From Virgisporangium ochraceum (GTDB lineage: Bacteria > Actinomycetota > Actinomycetes > Mycobacteriales > Micromonosporaceae): 64,000 nucleotides of DNA. The stretch is from positions 372,001 to 436,000 of the forward strand of contig NZ_BOPH01000088.1 of the NCBI RefSeq assembly GCF_016863655.1. Direction: 5' to 3'. This document shows, piece after piece, positions 49,042-57,439 of this stretch (position 1 is the stretch's first letter; every line of letters starts with the position of its first letter). The notes below the pieces were generated by a model, which searched no databases, was not told where the DNA came from, and saw only the letters and a list, made by a program, of their open reading frames with translations. The position numbers and the translations under genes are program-made.

Positions 49042-51921
49042 TCAGGTCGGCACGGCGATCGTCGTGTGGTAGGCCACGAGCGTTTCGCCACGCCAGTTCC
49101 GGCCGGCCAGATCGACCTCCACCGTCGGGCCGCCGTCGTCGGTCACCGACAGGGTCCCGAACTGACCCGCGCCCGGGAATGCGCCCTCGCTGTACGGCCC
49201 GCCCTTGACGTTGCCGGGCCGGTCCAGCGCGGCCGCGTGCAGCAGCGGGAACCCACCGGACCCGGTGGAGCTGTAGCCGGTGTGACTCCCGTCGTCGATC
49301 GCGACCATGTGCGCGTCACCGGCGAGCATGACCAGGTTGCGGATCCCGGCGCCGGCGACCACATCGGCGAGGTGCCGACGCTCGGCGGGGTAGGCGCCCC
49401 AGTTGTCGGCGGCCGGGTCCGGCGCGGCGATCCACGGGTCCGGGTTCACCCACACCACGAGCGCGTGCGTGCGTGCCGACGTCACCAGCTCGTTCTCCAG
49501 CCAGGCCAGCTGAGGGGCGCCGAGCATCGTCGTCGCGGTGCGTTCCGACCGGGTGTCGGTGAGCACGAACCGGACCCGGCCCACGCTGAACGCCTGGTAG
49601 ATGGCACCGTTGTCGCCTGCGGGCATCGGGTGGTGGGGCACGTGGCCGCGGTAGGCCGCCCGCGCCACGCCCCGCGTCGGCGCGGTGGAGTCGGCGTCGT
49701 TCGGCCCGTAGTCGTGGTCGTCCCACACATAGGAGACGGGCACCGACCGGTACAGCGCCGCCTGGGCGGGAGCGGTGAGCACCCGCCGGTACAACGCGTC
49801 GAACAGGGCCGGGTCGGCCGCGGCCGGGTTGCCGTAGTGGAGGTCACCGGTCTGCAGGTACAGAAGCGGGTGGACCGCCGCGATCGCGTCGAACACCGAC
49901 CCGTTGGACCCGGTGCGGGCGCACGACCCGAGTGCCACGGTGAACGAGGCCGGGCCGGTCGGCATCGTCCGTAGGCGCCCGACGCCACGGCTGTGGTCGG
50001 GCGAACCGTCGACGTCCAGGACGTACGCGTATGGTGTGTCCGGCCGTAGCCCGGTAGCGGTCAACCGGACCACCCGTCCCGGTCCGGCGGGAACGACCTC
50101 CGTGGTCACCTCCGTGGCACCGGGGTCCGGGCGCAGGACCAGCCGCGCCGAACGGTGTCCCCTGGCGAGCTCCGCGACGACCGTGGCCGACGTTCCGGTG
50201 ACGCCTCCGCTCCACACCCAGACCACGCGGTCGACCGGTAGCACCGCCGCGGTCGACTCCGGATGCGCGGGCCCGAAGAAGTGTGCGTAGGCGACCGACG
50301 CGCCGGCCCAGGTCCCGGCGCACAGCACGACGGTGACGGCCGCGACGGCCGCGAGGGCGGTGCGGGTGCGTCCGTGCTGCCACGCCAGCCACAGCCCGGC
50401 CGCCGGCAGGAGAAAGGCGGCCGCGACCAGCATGCTGACAAGCGGCTGGTACGCCAGGGCCGACAGCACGCCCAACGCGTTGCCGACCAGCGCCAGCAGG
50501 ACGGCGGCCGGTGCGTTCCACCGCCACGACACCGCCCACGCCGCGGCGGCCAGCAGGAGCAGGCCCAGCTGCACCGGCCGCTCCAGCTGGCTGACCAGGC
50601 CGTCGCCGTCGGGGTTGCGGGGCACGCCGACCGTCAGCGCCAGCCCGGCCAGAACGGCGACGGCCGCCAGCAGCGACAACCGGCTGACCCGGCGCACCGC
50701 CAGCCGCCGGCGCACCGGCATCGGCAGCAGCACGGCGGGCGCGTGCCGCTGCCCGGCCGGGCCGGTCGTCCGGTGCCACGGGCAGGCGTCGCAGTGCCGG
50801 TGCCAGCGTCCGTGCCCGAGGATCCACAGGACGGTCAGCACGATCGTGGTGCCGATGAGGACGCCGCCGACCGCGTCGGACCACCAGTGCACCCCGCGGT
50901 ACAACCGCAGCGCCGTCGTGGCCACCACGGCGTAGCCGAGCACCCCGAACGCACCCCAGGCAAGCCACCGTCGCCGGAACAGCACGAGCACGGCCATCGG
51001 TACCAGGCCCGCGATCAGGGTGGCCTGGATCAGGTGGCCGCTGGGGAACGAGTCGGTCCAGTGCGCCAGAACGCTGCTGGGCGGCCGTGGCCGGTCTATC
51101 GCCGCTTTGACCGCACCGTCGACCAGCAGCCCCGCCGCGACACTGCCGAGGTAGGCCAGCGCGAACGGCACACACCGCAGCGTGCCCAGGCCGATGACGA
51201 CCACGAGCAGCACCGACACGCTGGTGCGGCCGAAGAGATCCAGCGCCGCGAAGTCGTCGGCCCAGTCCCATCCCCGTGCGGTGTCGTGGAACCAGGTGTC
51301 CGCCGCGGCGAACATGTAGGGGGCCCGCGCCATCATGAGCACCATCAGAGCGGCGGTGGCGCCGGTTGTCGCGGCCGCCCAGCCCAGGAGCGACGACGGG
51401 TGGAGGTCGGCGTCGTGGGGTGCCGGCGGGCGTTGTCCGAGCGGGGTGCGCGCCAGCAGAGGCCGCTGCCATCGCGGGATCCGTGGCCACGTGACGAAAC
51501 TGATGCCGGCGACGGCTGCGACGAGCCCGAACAGGGCCGTGGCGGCCAGGCTCACGGCCCACAGCCAGGCGATGTCCCGGATGTACCCGACCGGGTTCAG
51601 GTAGTTGGCGGTGGCGCCGATCCCGACGTACACCGCGAGGCCCGCGGCCGCAAGTGCGGTCACCAGGTAGCTGATGCGGGGTCGCAGCCCGTCGAGCAGG
51701 CCGGCGTCGGCGGGCCCGCCGGTGAGCACCTGCCGGGCGGTGGCGTGGGCCTCCAACGTGACACGGCGGCTCGACGAGCGGCGCCGGCGGGCGTGCACCG
51801 CGTCGCGGACGAGTGTGTACAGCGACAGCGCGATGCCGGCGCCCATGACGGCCGGCACGAAGATGTGCAGGCGGTCGAGGTCGGAGTCGGCGTACCAGTT
51901 CTCGTGCCGCTGCCCGGTCAT
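49042..51921 (-). CDS. PAP2 phosphatase fused to PhoD-like phosphatase, membrane protein
   Basis: A 959-residue fusion from ATG 51921, overlapping the phosphotransferase stop (ATGA). Helices occupy the N-terminal 200 residues. The PAP2 domain has all three acid-phosphatase motifs: Lys272-Arg277-Pro (KAAIDRPRP), PSGH 293-296 and Arg342/His345/Asp349 (RGVHWWSD). More helices follow to about 560. The C-terminal part (about 600-959) is a PhoD-like metallophosphoesterase with GSCARTGSNG, LQTGDLHYGNP, VWDDHDYGPND and LAGDAHMVAIDD. I know PAP2 and PhoD only as separate proteins, so a two-step dephosphorylation at the outer membrane face is an inference. Confidence 0.9.
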   Translation of the reverse strand: MTGQRHENWYADSDLDRLHIFVPAVMGAGIALSLYTLVRDAVHARRRRSSSRRVTLEAHATARQVLTGGPADAGLLDGLRPRISYLVTALAAAGLAVYVGIGATANYLNPVGYIRDIAWLWAVSLAATALFGLVAAVAGISFVTWPRIPRWQRPLLARTPLGQRPPAPHDADLHPSSLLGWAAATTGATAALMVLMMARAPYMFAAADTWFHDTARGWDWADDFAALDLFGRTSVSVLLVVVIGLGTLRCVPFALAYLGSVAAGLLVDGAVKAAIDRPRPPSSVLAHWTDSFPSGHLIQATLIAGLVPMAVLVLFRRRWLAWGAFGVLGYAVVATTALRLYRGVHWWSDAVGGVLIGTTIVLTVLWILGHGRWHRHCDACPWHRTTGPAGQRHAPAVLLPMPVRRRLAVRRVSRLSLLAAVAVLAGLALTVGVPRNPDGDGLVSQLERPVQLGLLLLAAAAWAVSWRWNAPAAVLLALVGNALGVLSALAYQPLVSMLVAAAFLLPAAGLWLAWQHGRTRTALAAVAAVTVVLCAGTWAGASVAYAHFFGPAHPESTAAVLPVDRVVWVWSGGVTGTSATVVAELARGHRSARLVLRPDPGATEVTTEVVPAGPGRVVRLTATGLRPDTPYAYVLDVDGSPDHSRGVGRLRTMPTGPASFTVALGSCARTGSNGSVFDAIAAVHPLLYLQTGDLHYGNPAAADPALFDALYRRVLTAPAQAALYRSVPVSYVWDDHDYGPNDADSTAPTRGVARAAYRGHVPHHPMPAGDNGAIYQAFSVGRVRFVLTDTRSERTATTMLGAPQLAWLENELVTSARTHALVVWVNPDPWIAAPDPAADNWGAYPAERRHLADVVAGAGIRNLVMLAGDAHMVAIDDGSHTGYSSTGSGGFPLLHAAALDRPGNVKGGPYSEGAFPGAGQFGTLSVTDDGGPTVEVDLAGRNWRGETLVAYHTTIAVPT

Positions 51922-54290
51922 GGCGCCTGCGCCTCCTCGTGGACGGTCACCTCGCCGGCGGTGCCGTCGACGGTGACGAGCCGGCCGTCCAGGGCGGCCA
52001 TGGCGCCGGGCAGGTTCAGCACCGCGGGGACGCCGAGTTCGCGGGCCACGATGGCCGCGTGCGACAGCGGGCCGCCCCGTTCGACGACGACCGCGCCCGC
52101 CCGCATGAACAGCGGCGACCAGCCGGCGTCGGTCGCTGTCGCGACAAGGACCTCGTCGTCGCCGAAGGAGGTGGTCAATGGATCGGTGACCGCGTGGGCG
52201 CGGCCGGTGTACCGGCCGGGGCCGGCGGCCCAGCCCCGGAGCCGGCCGCCGGACGGCGCGACGGCCTCCACGGGTGCCGGCCGTCCGACGAACCGCTCCG
52301 GCAGCGGCGGATCGACCGTCCACCGCCGGATCCACCGGCGTCGGCGCGCGAGTTCGGCGGGCGCCGGTGGACAGCCGCTGAGCGCCGCGTCGAGTTCGGT
52401 GCGGCGCAGCAGGTCCACGTCTGCCGGCCGGTTTAGCAGACCACGCTCGTGCAGCCGGCGTCCCAGGTCCAGGTGGACGCGCCGGGTCTCGCCGCCGAGC
52501 GCGAGCACCGCGGCCTTGACCCGTTCCCGGCGGCTCAGCCCGTCGGTGACGTCGTCGGCCAACCGCTGGAGAACGTGGATCCGGACGTCGACGACCTGGC
52601 CGGTGAGCCACCGCACCCGTCGCCATTTCGGGTCGGACTGCAGACGTCTGCGGACGGCGCGGCGGGCGGCGTCGTCGGCGGACGGCGTCGTCGGCGCGAC
52701 GGGCGGCGGCCCACCGGACTCCGCCCACGTCGGGCCGGCGAACACCGATCGCGACGCACCGGCCGGCGGCGGGGGAGCGAGTCCCGCACCGGTCGTCAGC
52801 CGTTGGACGGCCGTGGCGGCCTCGGCGGCGCCGAGATGGCCCGCCAACATGCTCTCCAGCTGTTGGTAGAGCCCGGCAGCGGCGGCGGCGACGGCGAGTT
52901 CGGCGGCCATCGCGCGGGCGCCGAGGTCGGTGAGCCGGCGCTGGTACGCCGAGAGCGCCGCGTCGTCCAGTGTGGACAGTTCCGGTGGCCGTGCGGTCAC
53001 CTCCTCCACCGCGGCGACGACGACCTCCGCCTCGGCGGCCGACCTGCGTCGCGCCGCGGCGACCCGGGCATGGTGGCGGGCCAGCCGCAGCCGCCCCGGC
53101 CGGGTGGCGTCGTCCGTCGGGGCGCCGACGACGCCGAAGTACTCGCGTTCCAGGTCCTCCGGCGAGCCGCCCGGCAGGGCCGCCGCTACGGTCTTCAGCA
53201 GGTCGAGATTCAGCGCCGCCCGGCCGCGGACCCGTCGTACCAACCCGTGCGGGCCGGCCCGGTCGGCGGTGTACGCACCGAGCTGGCCCAGCACGGTACG
53301 CAGTGCCTCCTCGACGAGGAACGCGTCGATGTCCCAGACGAGCGGTGGCAGGACGCCGGGGAGCATCTCGGCGATCCCGGCCGTGGTGAGCTCGTCGGTG
53401 TCGACCGCGGTGTCGCAGCCATCACCGTCGACAGTGGATCCGGTGGTGATGGGCCGGGACTGCACCAGCCACAGGCGGTCGCCGTCCACCGCCCACTCCA
53501 CGTCCTGCGGCTGTCCCGCCCACCGCTCCACCCGGAGCGCCAGCGCGACCGCGGCGCGGGCCGCACCCGCCGTATCGACGGGCAGGGCACGGTCCGGTAC
53601 GGCGTCCGGTGCGTCGCGGACCGGGCGCCAGACCTCCGGCGTTCGGGCACCGGACACCAGAGCTTCGCCCAGTCCCGGTACGACCTCCACCCGCGACCGC
53701 CCCGGGTCGGTGGGGTCGACGGTGAACACCACCCCGGCCCACCGCGCCGGCACCATCCGCATGAGCAGGACCGGCATCGCGAGGTCCGCCCGCGCCAGAC
53801 CCCAGGCACGACGATAGGCGCACGGCGCGGGATGCCACAGCGACGCCCAGGTCAGCCGGACAGCCCGCAGCAGCGCGGTGCGGCCGGTCACGTTCAACGA
53901 CGACCGGTACTGTCCGGCCGACGACGCCCCGGCAAGGTCCTCGACGGTCGCCGACGACCTCACCGCGACCTGCCCGCCGGCGCCGACCCGGACGGCCGCG
54001 GCGACGATCGCGGTGGCGAGCCGGTCGGGGATCGCGATGTCGAGGAACGCCCGGTCGACGTCGTCGGCCGGGACCGGCACGCCCCCCGCGACGCGGCCGA
54101 CGAGGTCGGCGAGGGCCGGATCGGTGACGAACTCGCGGTAGGCGGTGGCGGTGAGCGCGGCGGCCGGTGGAACGTCGAAGCCGGCGCGCGCCAGCCGGTC
54201 GATCATCGCGGCCTTGCCACCGACAGTGTCCGCACCGGCCGTCGCCCCGGCGCCGAGGATCACCACGGTGGCGGGTGCGACGGTGGTCAC
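51918..54290 (-). CDS. PPDK/PEP-synthase-like phosphotransferase (RPH type)
   Basis: A 790-residue enzyme starting on a GTGA overlap (GTG 54290). The N-terminal PPDK ATP-grasp domain (about 15-320) has GGKAAMIDRLARAGFDVPP, QVAVRSSATVEDLAGASSAG and DVEWAVDGDRLWLVQSRP. A helical middle region follows. The swivelling phosphohistidine domain is at the C-terminus with His744 (GGPLSHAAIVARELGVPA). There is no C-terminal PEP/pyruvate TIM barrel, so it cannot be a PEP synthase. The layout is that of rifampicin phosphotransferase and relatives. The acceptor is unknown, and the next gene is a double phosphatase. Confidence 0.9.
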   Translation of the reverse strand: MTTVAPATVVILGAGATAGADTVGGKAAMIDRLARAGFDVPPAAALTATAYREFVTDPALADLVGRVAGGVPVPADDVDRAFLDIAIPDRLATAIVAAAVRVGAGGQVAVRSSATVEDLAGASSAGQYRSSLNVTGRTALLRAVRLTWASLWHPAPCAYRRAWGLARADLAMPVLLMRMVPARWAGVVFTVDPTDPGRSRVEVVPGLGEALVSGARTPEVWRPVRDAPDAVPDRALPVDTAGAARAAVALALRVERWAGQPQDVEWAVDGDRLWLVQSRPITTGSTVDGDGCDTAVDTDELTTAGIAEMLPGVLPPLVWDIDAFLVEEALRTVLGQLGAYTADRAGPHGLVRRVRGRAALNLDLLKTVAAALPGGSPEDLEREYFGVVGAPTDDATRPGRLRLARHHARVAAARRRSAAEAEVVVAAVEEVTARPPELSTLDDAALSAYQRRLTDLGARAMAAELAVAAAAAGLYQQLESMLAGHLGAAEAATAVQRLTTGAGLAPPPPAGASRSVFAGPTWAESGGPPPVAPTTPSADDAARRAVRRRLQSDPKWRRVRWLTGQVVDVRIHVLQRLADDVTDGLSRRERVKAAVLALGGETRRVHLDLGRRLHERGLLNRPADVDLLRRTELDAALSGCPPAPAELARRRRWIRRWTVDPPLPERFVGRPAPVEAVAPSGGRLRGWAAGPGRYTGRAHAVTDPLTTSFGDDEVLVATATDAGWSPLFMRAGAVVVERGGPLSHAAIVARELGVPAVLNLPGAMAALDGRLVTVDGTAGEVTVHEEAQAP

Positions 54291-54604
54291 CGCCGGTCCC
54301 CGTCCCGGTCGGCGGCGCCGGTCAGGCCCGTCAGGTAGGCGGCCACCGCCCGGTCGACGACCCGGTCGACGGGTTCACCCGTGGCCGCCGCGTGCCGGTG
54401 GAGCCACGCCGCGAGGTCGGGACGGACGGTGACGCCGCGGCGGTCGGTGCGCTGACCGAGGACCACCGCGGCGATCAGCGCCGCGATCAACGCCAGAACT
54501 GTGGCGAGATCCCAGATGCCGGCGCTGATCGCGTCGAGCAGCCCGGCGACCACCGTGAGGGCGACGAGCCCGAGGAGGAGACGGTCGCGTGGTGAGGCGA
54601 ACAT
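54287..54604 (-). CDS. Small membrane protein, head of phosphotransferase operon
   Basis: A 105-residue protein from ATG 54604 behind GGAAAGGGG. Two helices (about 9-26 and 30-50) are followed by a basic cytosolic tail (TVRPDLAAWLHRHAAATGEPVDRVVDRAVAAYL) that looks like a ribbon-helix-helix-type fold. It overlaps the phosphotransferase start by four bases. No family recognised. Confidence 0.75.
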   Translation of the reverse strand: MFASPRDRLLLGLVALTVVAGLLDAISAGIWDLATVLALIAALIAAVVLGQRTDRRGVTVRPDLAAWLHRHAAATGEPVDRVVDRAVAAYLTGLTGAADRDGDRR

Positions 54605-54664
54605 GCCCGACCCCTTTCCAACGGTTCACCCCGGACGCTAGGACGGGTGCCGGACGGTCGGGGA

Positions 54665-54678
54665 GGGTCCTTCGGCCC
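54665..54678 (-). promoter_or_regulatory. DosR-like box
   Basis: GGGTCCTTCGGCCC lies 61 bp before the operon start at 54604 and 137 bp from the gene at 54815. Confidence 0.7.
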
Positions 54679-54702
54679 GGCGCGCTGGGCCGGTCCGTCG
54701 CC

Positions 54703-54727
54703 TTAACGGGCGGATCCCGCCGGTTAA
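54703..54727. promoter_or_regulatory. Inverted repeat with TTAAC ends
   Basis: TTAACGGGCGG and CCGCCGGTTAA, 11-bp arms with one mismatch, are separated by three bases. It stands between divergent genes and stands out by its TTAA ends in a GC-rich setting. It may be an operator; there is no other evidence. Confidence 0.35.
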
Positions 54728-54814
54728 GTCACCGGACGAGATCGGACAACCACCCGCGCGGATGGTGGAACTCAGAGGACTGGCGCACCGCCAGCATCGG
54801 CATTGGGAGGAGCC

Positions 54815-55265
54815 ATGGCCGAGTACACGTACAACTACTTCGAAGCCGTGGTCGGGAACCTGACCGGGAAGATCGGCGTCGAACCGTTCGACCCGGGGGG
54901 GCCGCGGCACCACCGCGCACATCATCCGGACCGGCAACCCGCTGGAGCTGCGGGTGGTGTGGGAACTGGACGGTGAGTTCGCGCCGTACGTCGGAGGCGA
55001 CTGGGAGCTGACGCTCACGTGCCGCGACACCGACGGCGTCGGCACGACCGTCGGGGAGATCGACAGGGTGTCCGTTCCGCTGGACAGCGTGTCGGCGAAG
55101 ACCACGCCCCGGCAGTACAGCCACACGTTCCTGGAGCCCCCGGGACGGTTCGAGCCCGGCGTCTACCAGCTCACCGTCAACCTGAGCTATGTCAACGCCG
55201 GCTTCCATGGCGCGATCTCCGGATTCGCGGAGACCGGTCCGATCGAGTTCTACCCGACAGACTGA
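54815..55265 (+). pseudogene. Small beta-rich protein gene interrupted by a +1 slip in a G run
   Basis: ATG 54815 follows GGGAGGAGCC. The frame reads MAEYTYNYFEAVVGNLTGKI through IGVEPFDPGG and then breaks at a run of seven G (54895-54901), running into a stop at about 54971. With six G the frame continues as RGTTAHIIRTGNPLELRVV into WELDGEFAPYVGGDWELTL and on to the stop at 55265, giving a coherent 149-residue protein. The restored protein looks like a single Ig-like beta sandwich without a signal peptide; the family is unknown. A sequencing slip, phase variation or a true pseudogene are all possible. Confidence 0.7.
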
Positions 55266-55327
55266 CGCCCGTCCCGCCACCGCCGGCGCGACCACGCGCC
55301 GGCGGAACCGTGCGGGCCGCCGACCGC

Positions 55328-55364
55328 GGGCCGAAGGTCCCGGCGCGGTGGGGCGCTTCGGCCT
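55328..55364 (+). promoter_or_regulatory. Tandem DosR-like boxes
   Basis: GGGCCGAAGGTCCC (55328, strong) and GGGCGCTTCGGCCT (55351, weaker) start 23 bp apart, ending 82 bp before the alcohol dehydrogenase. Confidence 0.72.
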
Positions 55365-55445
55365 GCCGGCACGGGAACCGACGCGCGCACACTCCCCACA
55401 ATCACCGGACAGATCACCAGCCGACCACAGGTGGAGGAGGTTCCC

Positions 55446-56456
55446 GTGCGTGCCACCGTTGTCACCGGGTTCACCGAACCGTTGGAGCTTCGCGACGTCG
55501 CCGTTCCCCGGCCCGACACTGGCCAGGTCCTGGTCCGCGTAGAGGCCAGCGGTCTGTGCCACACCGACATCCACGCCGCTCACGGTGACTGGCCCGTCCG
55601 ACCCCGGCTGCCGTTCACGCCGGGCCACGAGGGGGTCGGCATCGTGGAGGCGCTCGGGCCCGGCGTCACCGAACACGCCGTCGGCGACCGGGTCGCGCTG
55701 CCCTGGCTCGGCTTCGCGTGCGGCCGGTGCGGCTACTGCGTCAGCGGGCGCGAGACGCTGTGCCCCGCACAGCTCAACACGGGCTACTCCATCGACGGCG
55801 CACACGCCGAGTACGCCGTCGGGCATGCGCGGTACGCCGTCGCCGTTCCGGCGGGCATCGACCCGGTCGAGGCGGCACCGTTGACCTGTGCCGGGGTCAC
55901 GACGTACAAGGCCATCAAGGTGTCCGGCGTCCGGCCCGGCGAGCGTGCGGCGATCTTCGGCATCGGGGGACTCGGTCACCTCGCGCTGCAGTACGCGCAG
56001 ATCTTCGGTGCGGACACGATCGCCGTCGACGTCACCGACGACAAACTGGCGCTCGCCCGTGACCTCGGCGCACGGTGGGCGGTCAACGCTGCCGACAACG
56101 ACGTCGTCGCGGAGGTGGAACGCCTCGACGGCGCCGACGTCGCGGTGGTCCTCGCCGCCGACCCGTCGGTGCTGGAGCGGGCACACGCCTGCCTGCGCCC
56201 GGGCGGGCGTCTGGTGCTGGTGGCGCTGCCGCGCGACAACGTCATGCGGCTGCCCATCTTCGAGACGGTTCTGCGCGGCATCACCGTCGTCGGCTCGATC
56301 GTCGGTACCCGCGCGGACCTCGCCGAGGTGTTCCGGCTGCACGCCGACAACCGCACCCGCGTCGCGTGCGAGGTGCGCAAGCTCGACGAGATCAACGCCG
56401 CGATGGACGATGTTCTCGCCGGCCGGGTGACCGCACGCGTCGTCCTCACCCCGTAG
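55446..56456 (+). CDS. Zinc-dependent alcohol dehydrogenase
   Basis: A 336-residue medium-chain dehydrogenase. GTG 55446 follows GGAGGAGG; GTG 55431 would lie in the ribosome site. Catalytic zinc ligands are Cys38 and His60 (GLCHTD, TPGHEGVG). Structural-zinc Cys residues are in CGRCGYCVSGRETLC. The NAD motif is FGIGGLGHLALQ, with a following VDVTD that favours NAD(H). Length and pattern match AdhA/AdhP-type ethanol dehydrogenases. It could regenerate NAD+ by fermentation during oxygen limitation, which suits its DosR-like boxes. Confidence 0.93.
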   Translation: MRATVVTGFTEPLELRDVAVPRPDTGQVLVRVEASGLCHTDIHAAHGDWPVRPRLPFTPGHEGVGIVEALGPGVTEHAVGDRVALPWLGFACGRCGYCVSGRETLCPAQLNTGYSIDGAHAEYAVGHARYAVAVPAGIDPVEAAPLTCAGVTTYKAIKVSGVRPGERAAIFGIGGLGHLALQYAQIFGADTIAVDVTDDKLALARDLGARWAVNAADNDVVAEVERLDGADVAVVLAADPSVLERAHACLRPGGRLVLVALPRDNVMRLPIFETVLRGITVVGSIVGTRADLAEVFRLHADNRTRVACEVRKLDEINAAMDDVLAGRVTARVVLTP

Positions 56457-56474
56457 CGGCCGCCGCGCAGCCGG

Positions 56475-57338
56475 TCACGGGCGGGAGATCAGGACCCCGC
56501 ACTGGGCGTGGTGGAGCAGGTGCAGTCCCACCGAGCCGAGCAGCAGCCCGGTGAAGCCACCGTGCCCCCGCGATCCCACCACCACCAGTCGCGCGGTGCG
56601 CGAGGCCTCGACGAGGAGCTGGGCCGGGTCGCCACCGGCAACGCGTACCTCGACCTTGACCTTCGGGTACCTGTCGGTCAGCGGCGCGACCACCCGCTCG
56701 AGTCCGACGGTCAGCGCCGCCTGTGCCGTCGCGGCGGTGAACAGCGTCGGTGACGGCGCGCCGGCCGGCCACGGCGGGGTCGAGGGCCGGAACGCCCGGA
56801 CCACCACCAGCCCGCAGTCCCGGGCGTCGGCCTGGTCGAACGCGGTCAGCAGCACCGCCTCCGCAGTGCGGGACCCGTCATGGCCGACGACCACCGGTCC
56901 GGCCTCGGCCCTCATCTGCGGGCGGATCACGGCGACGGACGCCGGAGCGTGCATGGCGACCTGCTGACACGTCGACCCGGCCAGCGTCGCCGCGAGTTCG
57001 GAGTGACCCCGGTTGCCGACGACCACCAGATCGCCGGGGCGTGCCGCCTCCAGCAACGCCGCCGCCGCGCCACCGGAGACCGTCTCGGTCCGCACGTCGA
57101 CCCCCGGCGCCCGCCGGCGGACGTCCTCGACCGCGTCGTCGACGACCGCGGTGGCCTGCTTGAGGGCGTTCGCCTCAGCCTGCAGCACGTTGTAGGCCAC
57201 ATCGGGCAGATGCGCGTGGAACGCGTGCACGATGCGGAGGCTGACGCCGCGCCGCACCGCCTCGGCCGTGGCCCACCGCAGGGCGAGCCAGCTGACCGCG
57301 GAGGCGTCGACGCCGACGACGATCTGCTCGGTGCTCAT
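56475..57338 (-). CDS. Universal stress protein, tandem domain
   Basis: A 287-residue two-domain USP from ATG 57338 behind GGAGGA. The first half has VVVGNRGHSELAATLAGSTCQ and the second VVVGSRGHGGFTGLLLGSVG, both matching the ATP loop. It resembles Rv1996/Rv2623-type DosR-regulon USPs. It is divergent from the P-type ATPase, with tandem boxes between them. Confidence 0.93.
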   Translation of the reverse strand: MSTEQIVVGVDASAVSWLALRWATAEAVRRGVSLRIVHAFHAHLPDVAYNVLQAEANALKQATAVVDDAVEDVRRRAPGVDVRTETVSGGAAAALLEAARPGDLVVVGNRGHSELAATLAGSTCQQVAMHAPASVAVIRPQMRAEAGPVVVGHDGSRTAEAVLLTAFDQADARDCGLVVVRAFRPSTPPWPAGAPSPTLFTAATAQAALTVGLERVVAPLTDRYPKVKVEVRVAGGDPAQLLVEASRTARLVVVGSRGHGGFTGLLLGSVGLHLLHHAQCGVLISRP

Positions 57339-57400
57339 GGCTCCTCCAGAAGGCATCGGGGACTCTCCGATGTCTACCGCGCCGCGGCCGCGCGGCGGGT

Positions 57401-57436
57401 GGGCCGGACGGCACGGACCGACGGGCCACCTGGCCC
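57401..57436. promoter_or_regulatory. Tandem DosR-like boxes
   Basis: GGGCCGGACGGCAC (57401) and GGGCCACCTGGCCC (57423) are 22 bp apart, 63-98 bp upstream of the USP. The right box ends only three bases before ATG 57440 of the ATPase. Confidence 0.65.
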
Positions 57437-57439
57437 TGC

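Noticed and set aside
50263..52869. 868-residue plus-strand frame antisense to the PAP2-PhoD and phosphotransferase genes
   Set aside because: Arg/Pro/Gln-rich with no motif; a shadow of two genes with intact catalytic motifs.
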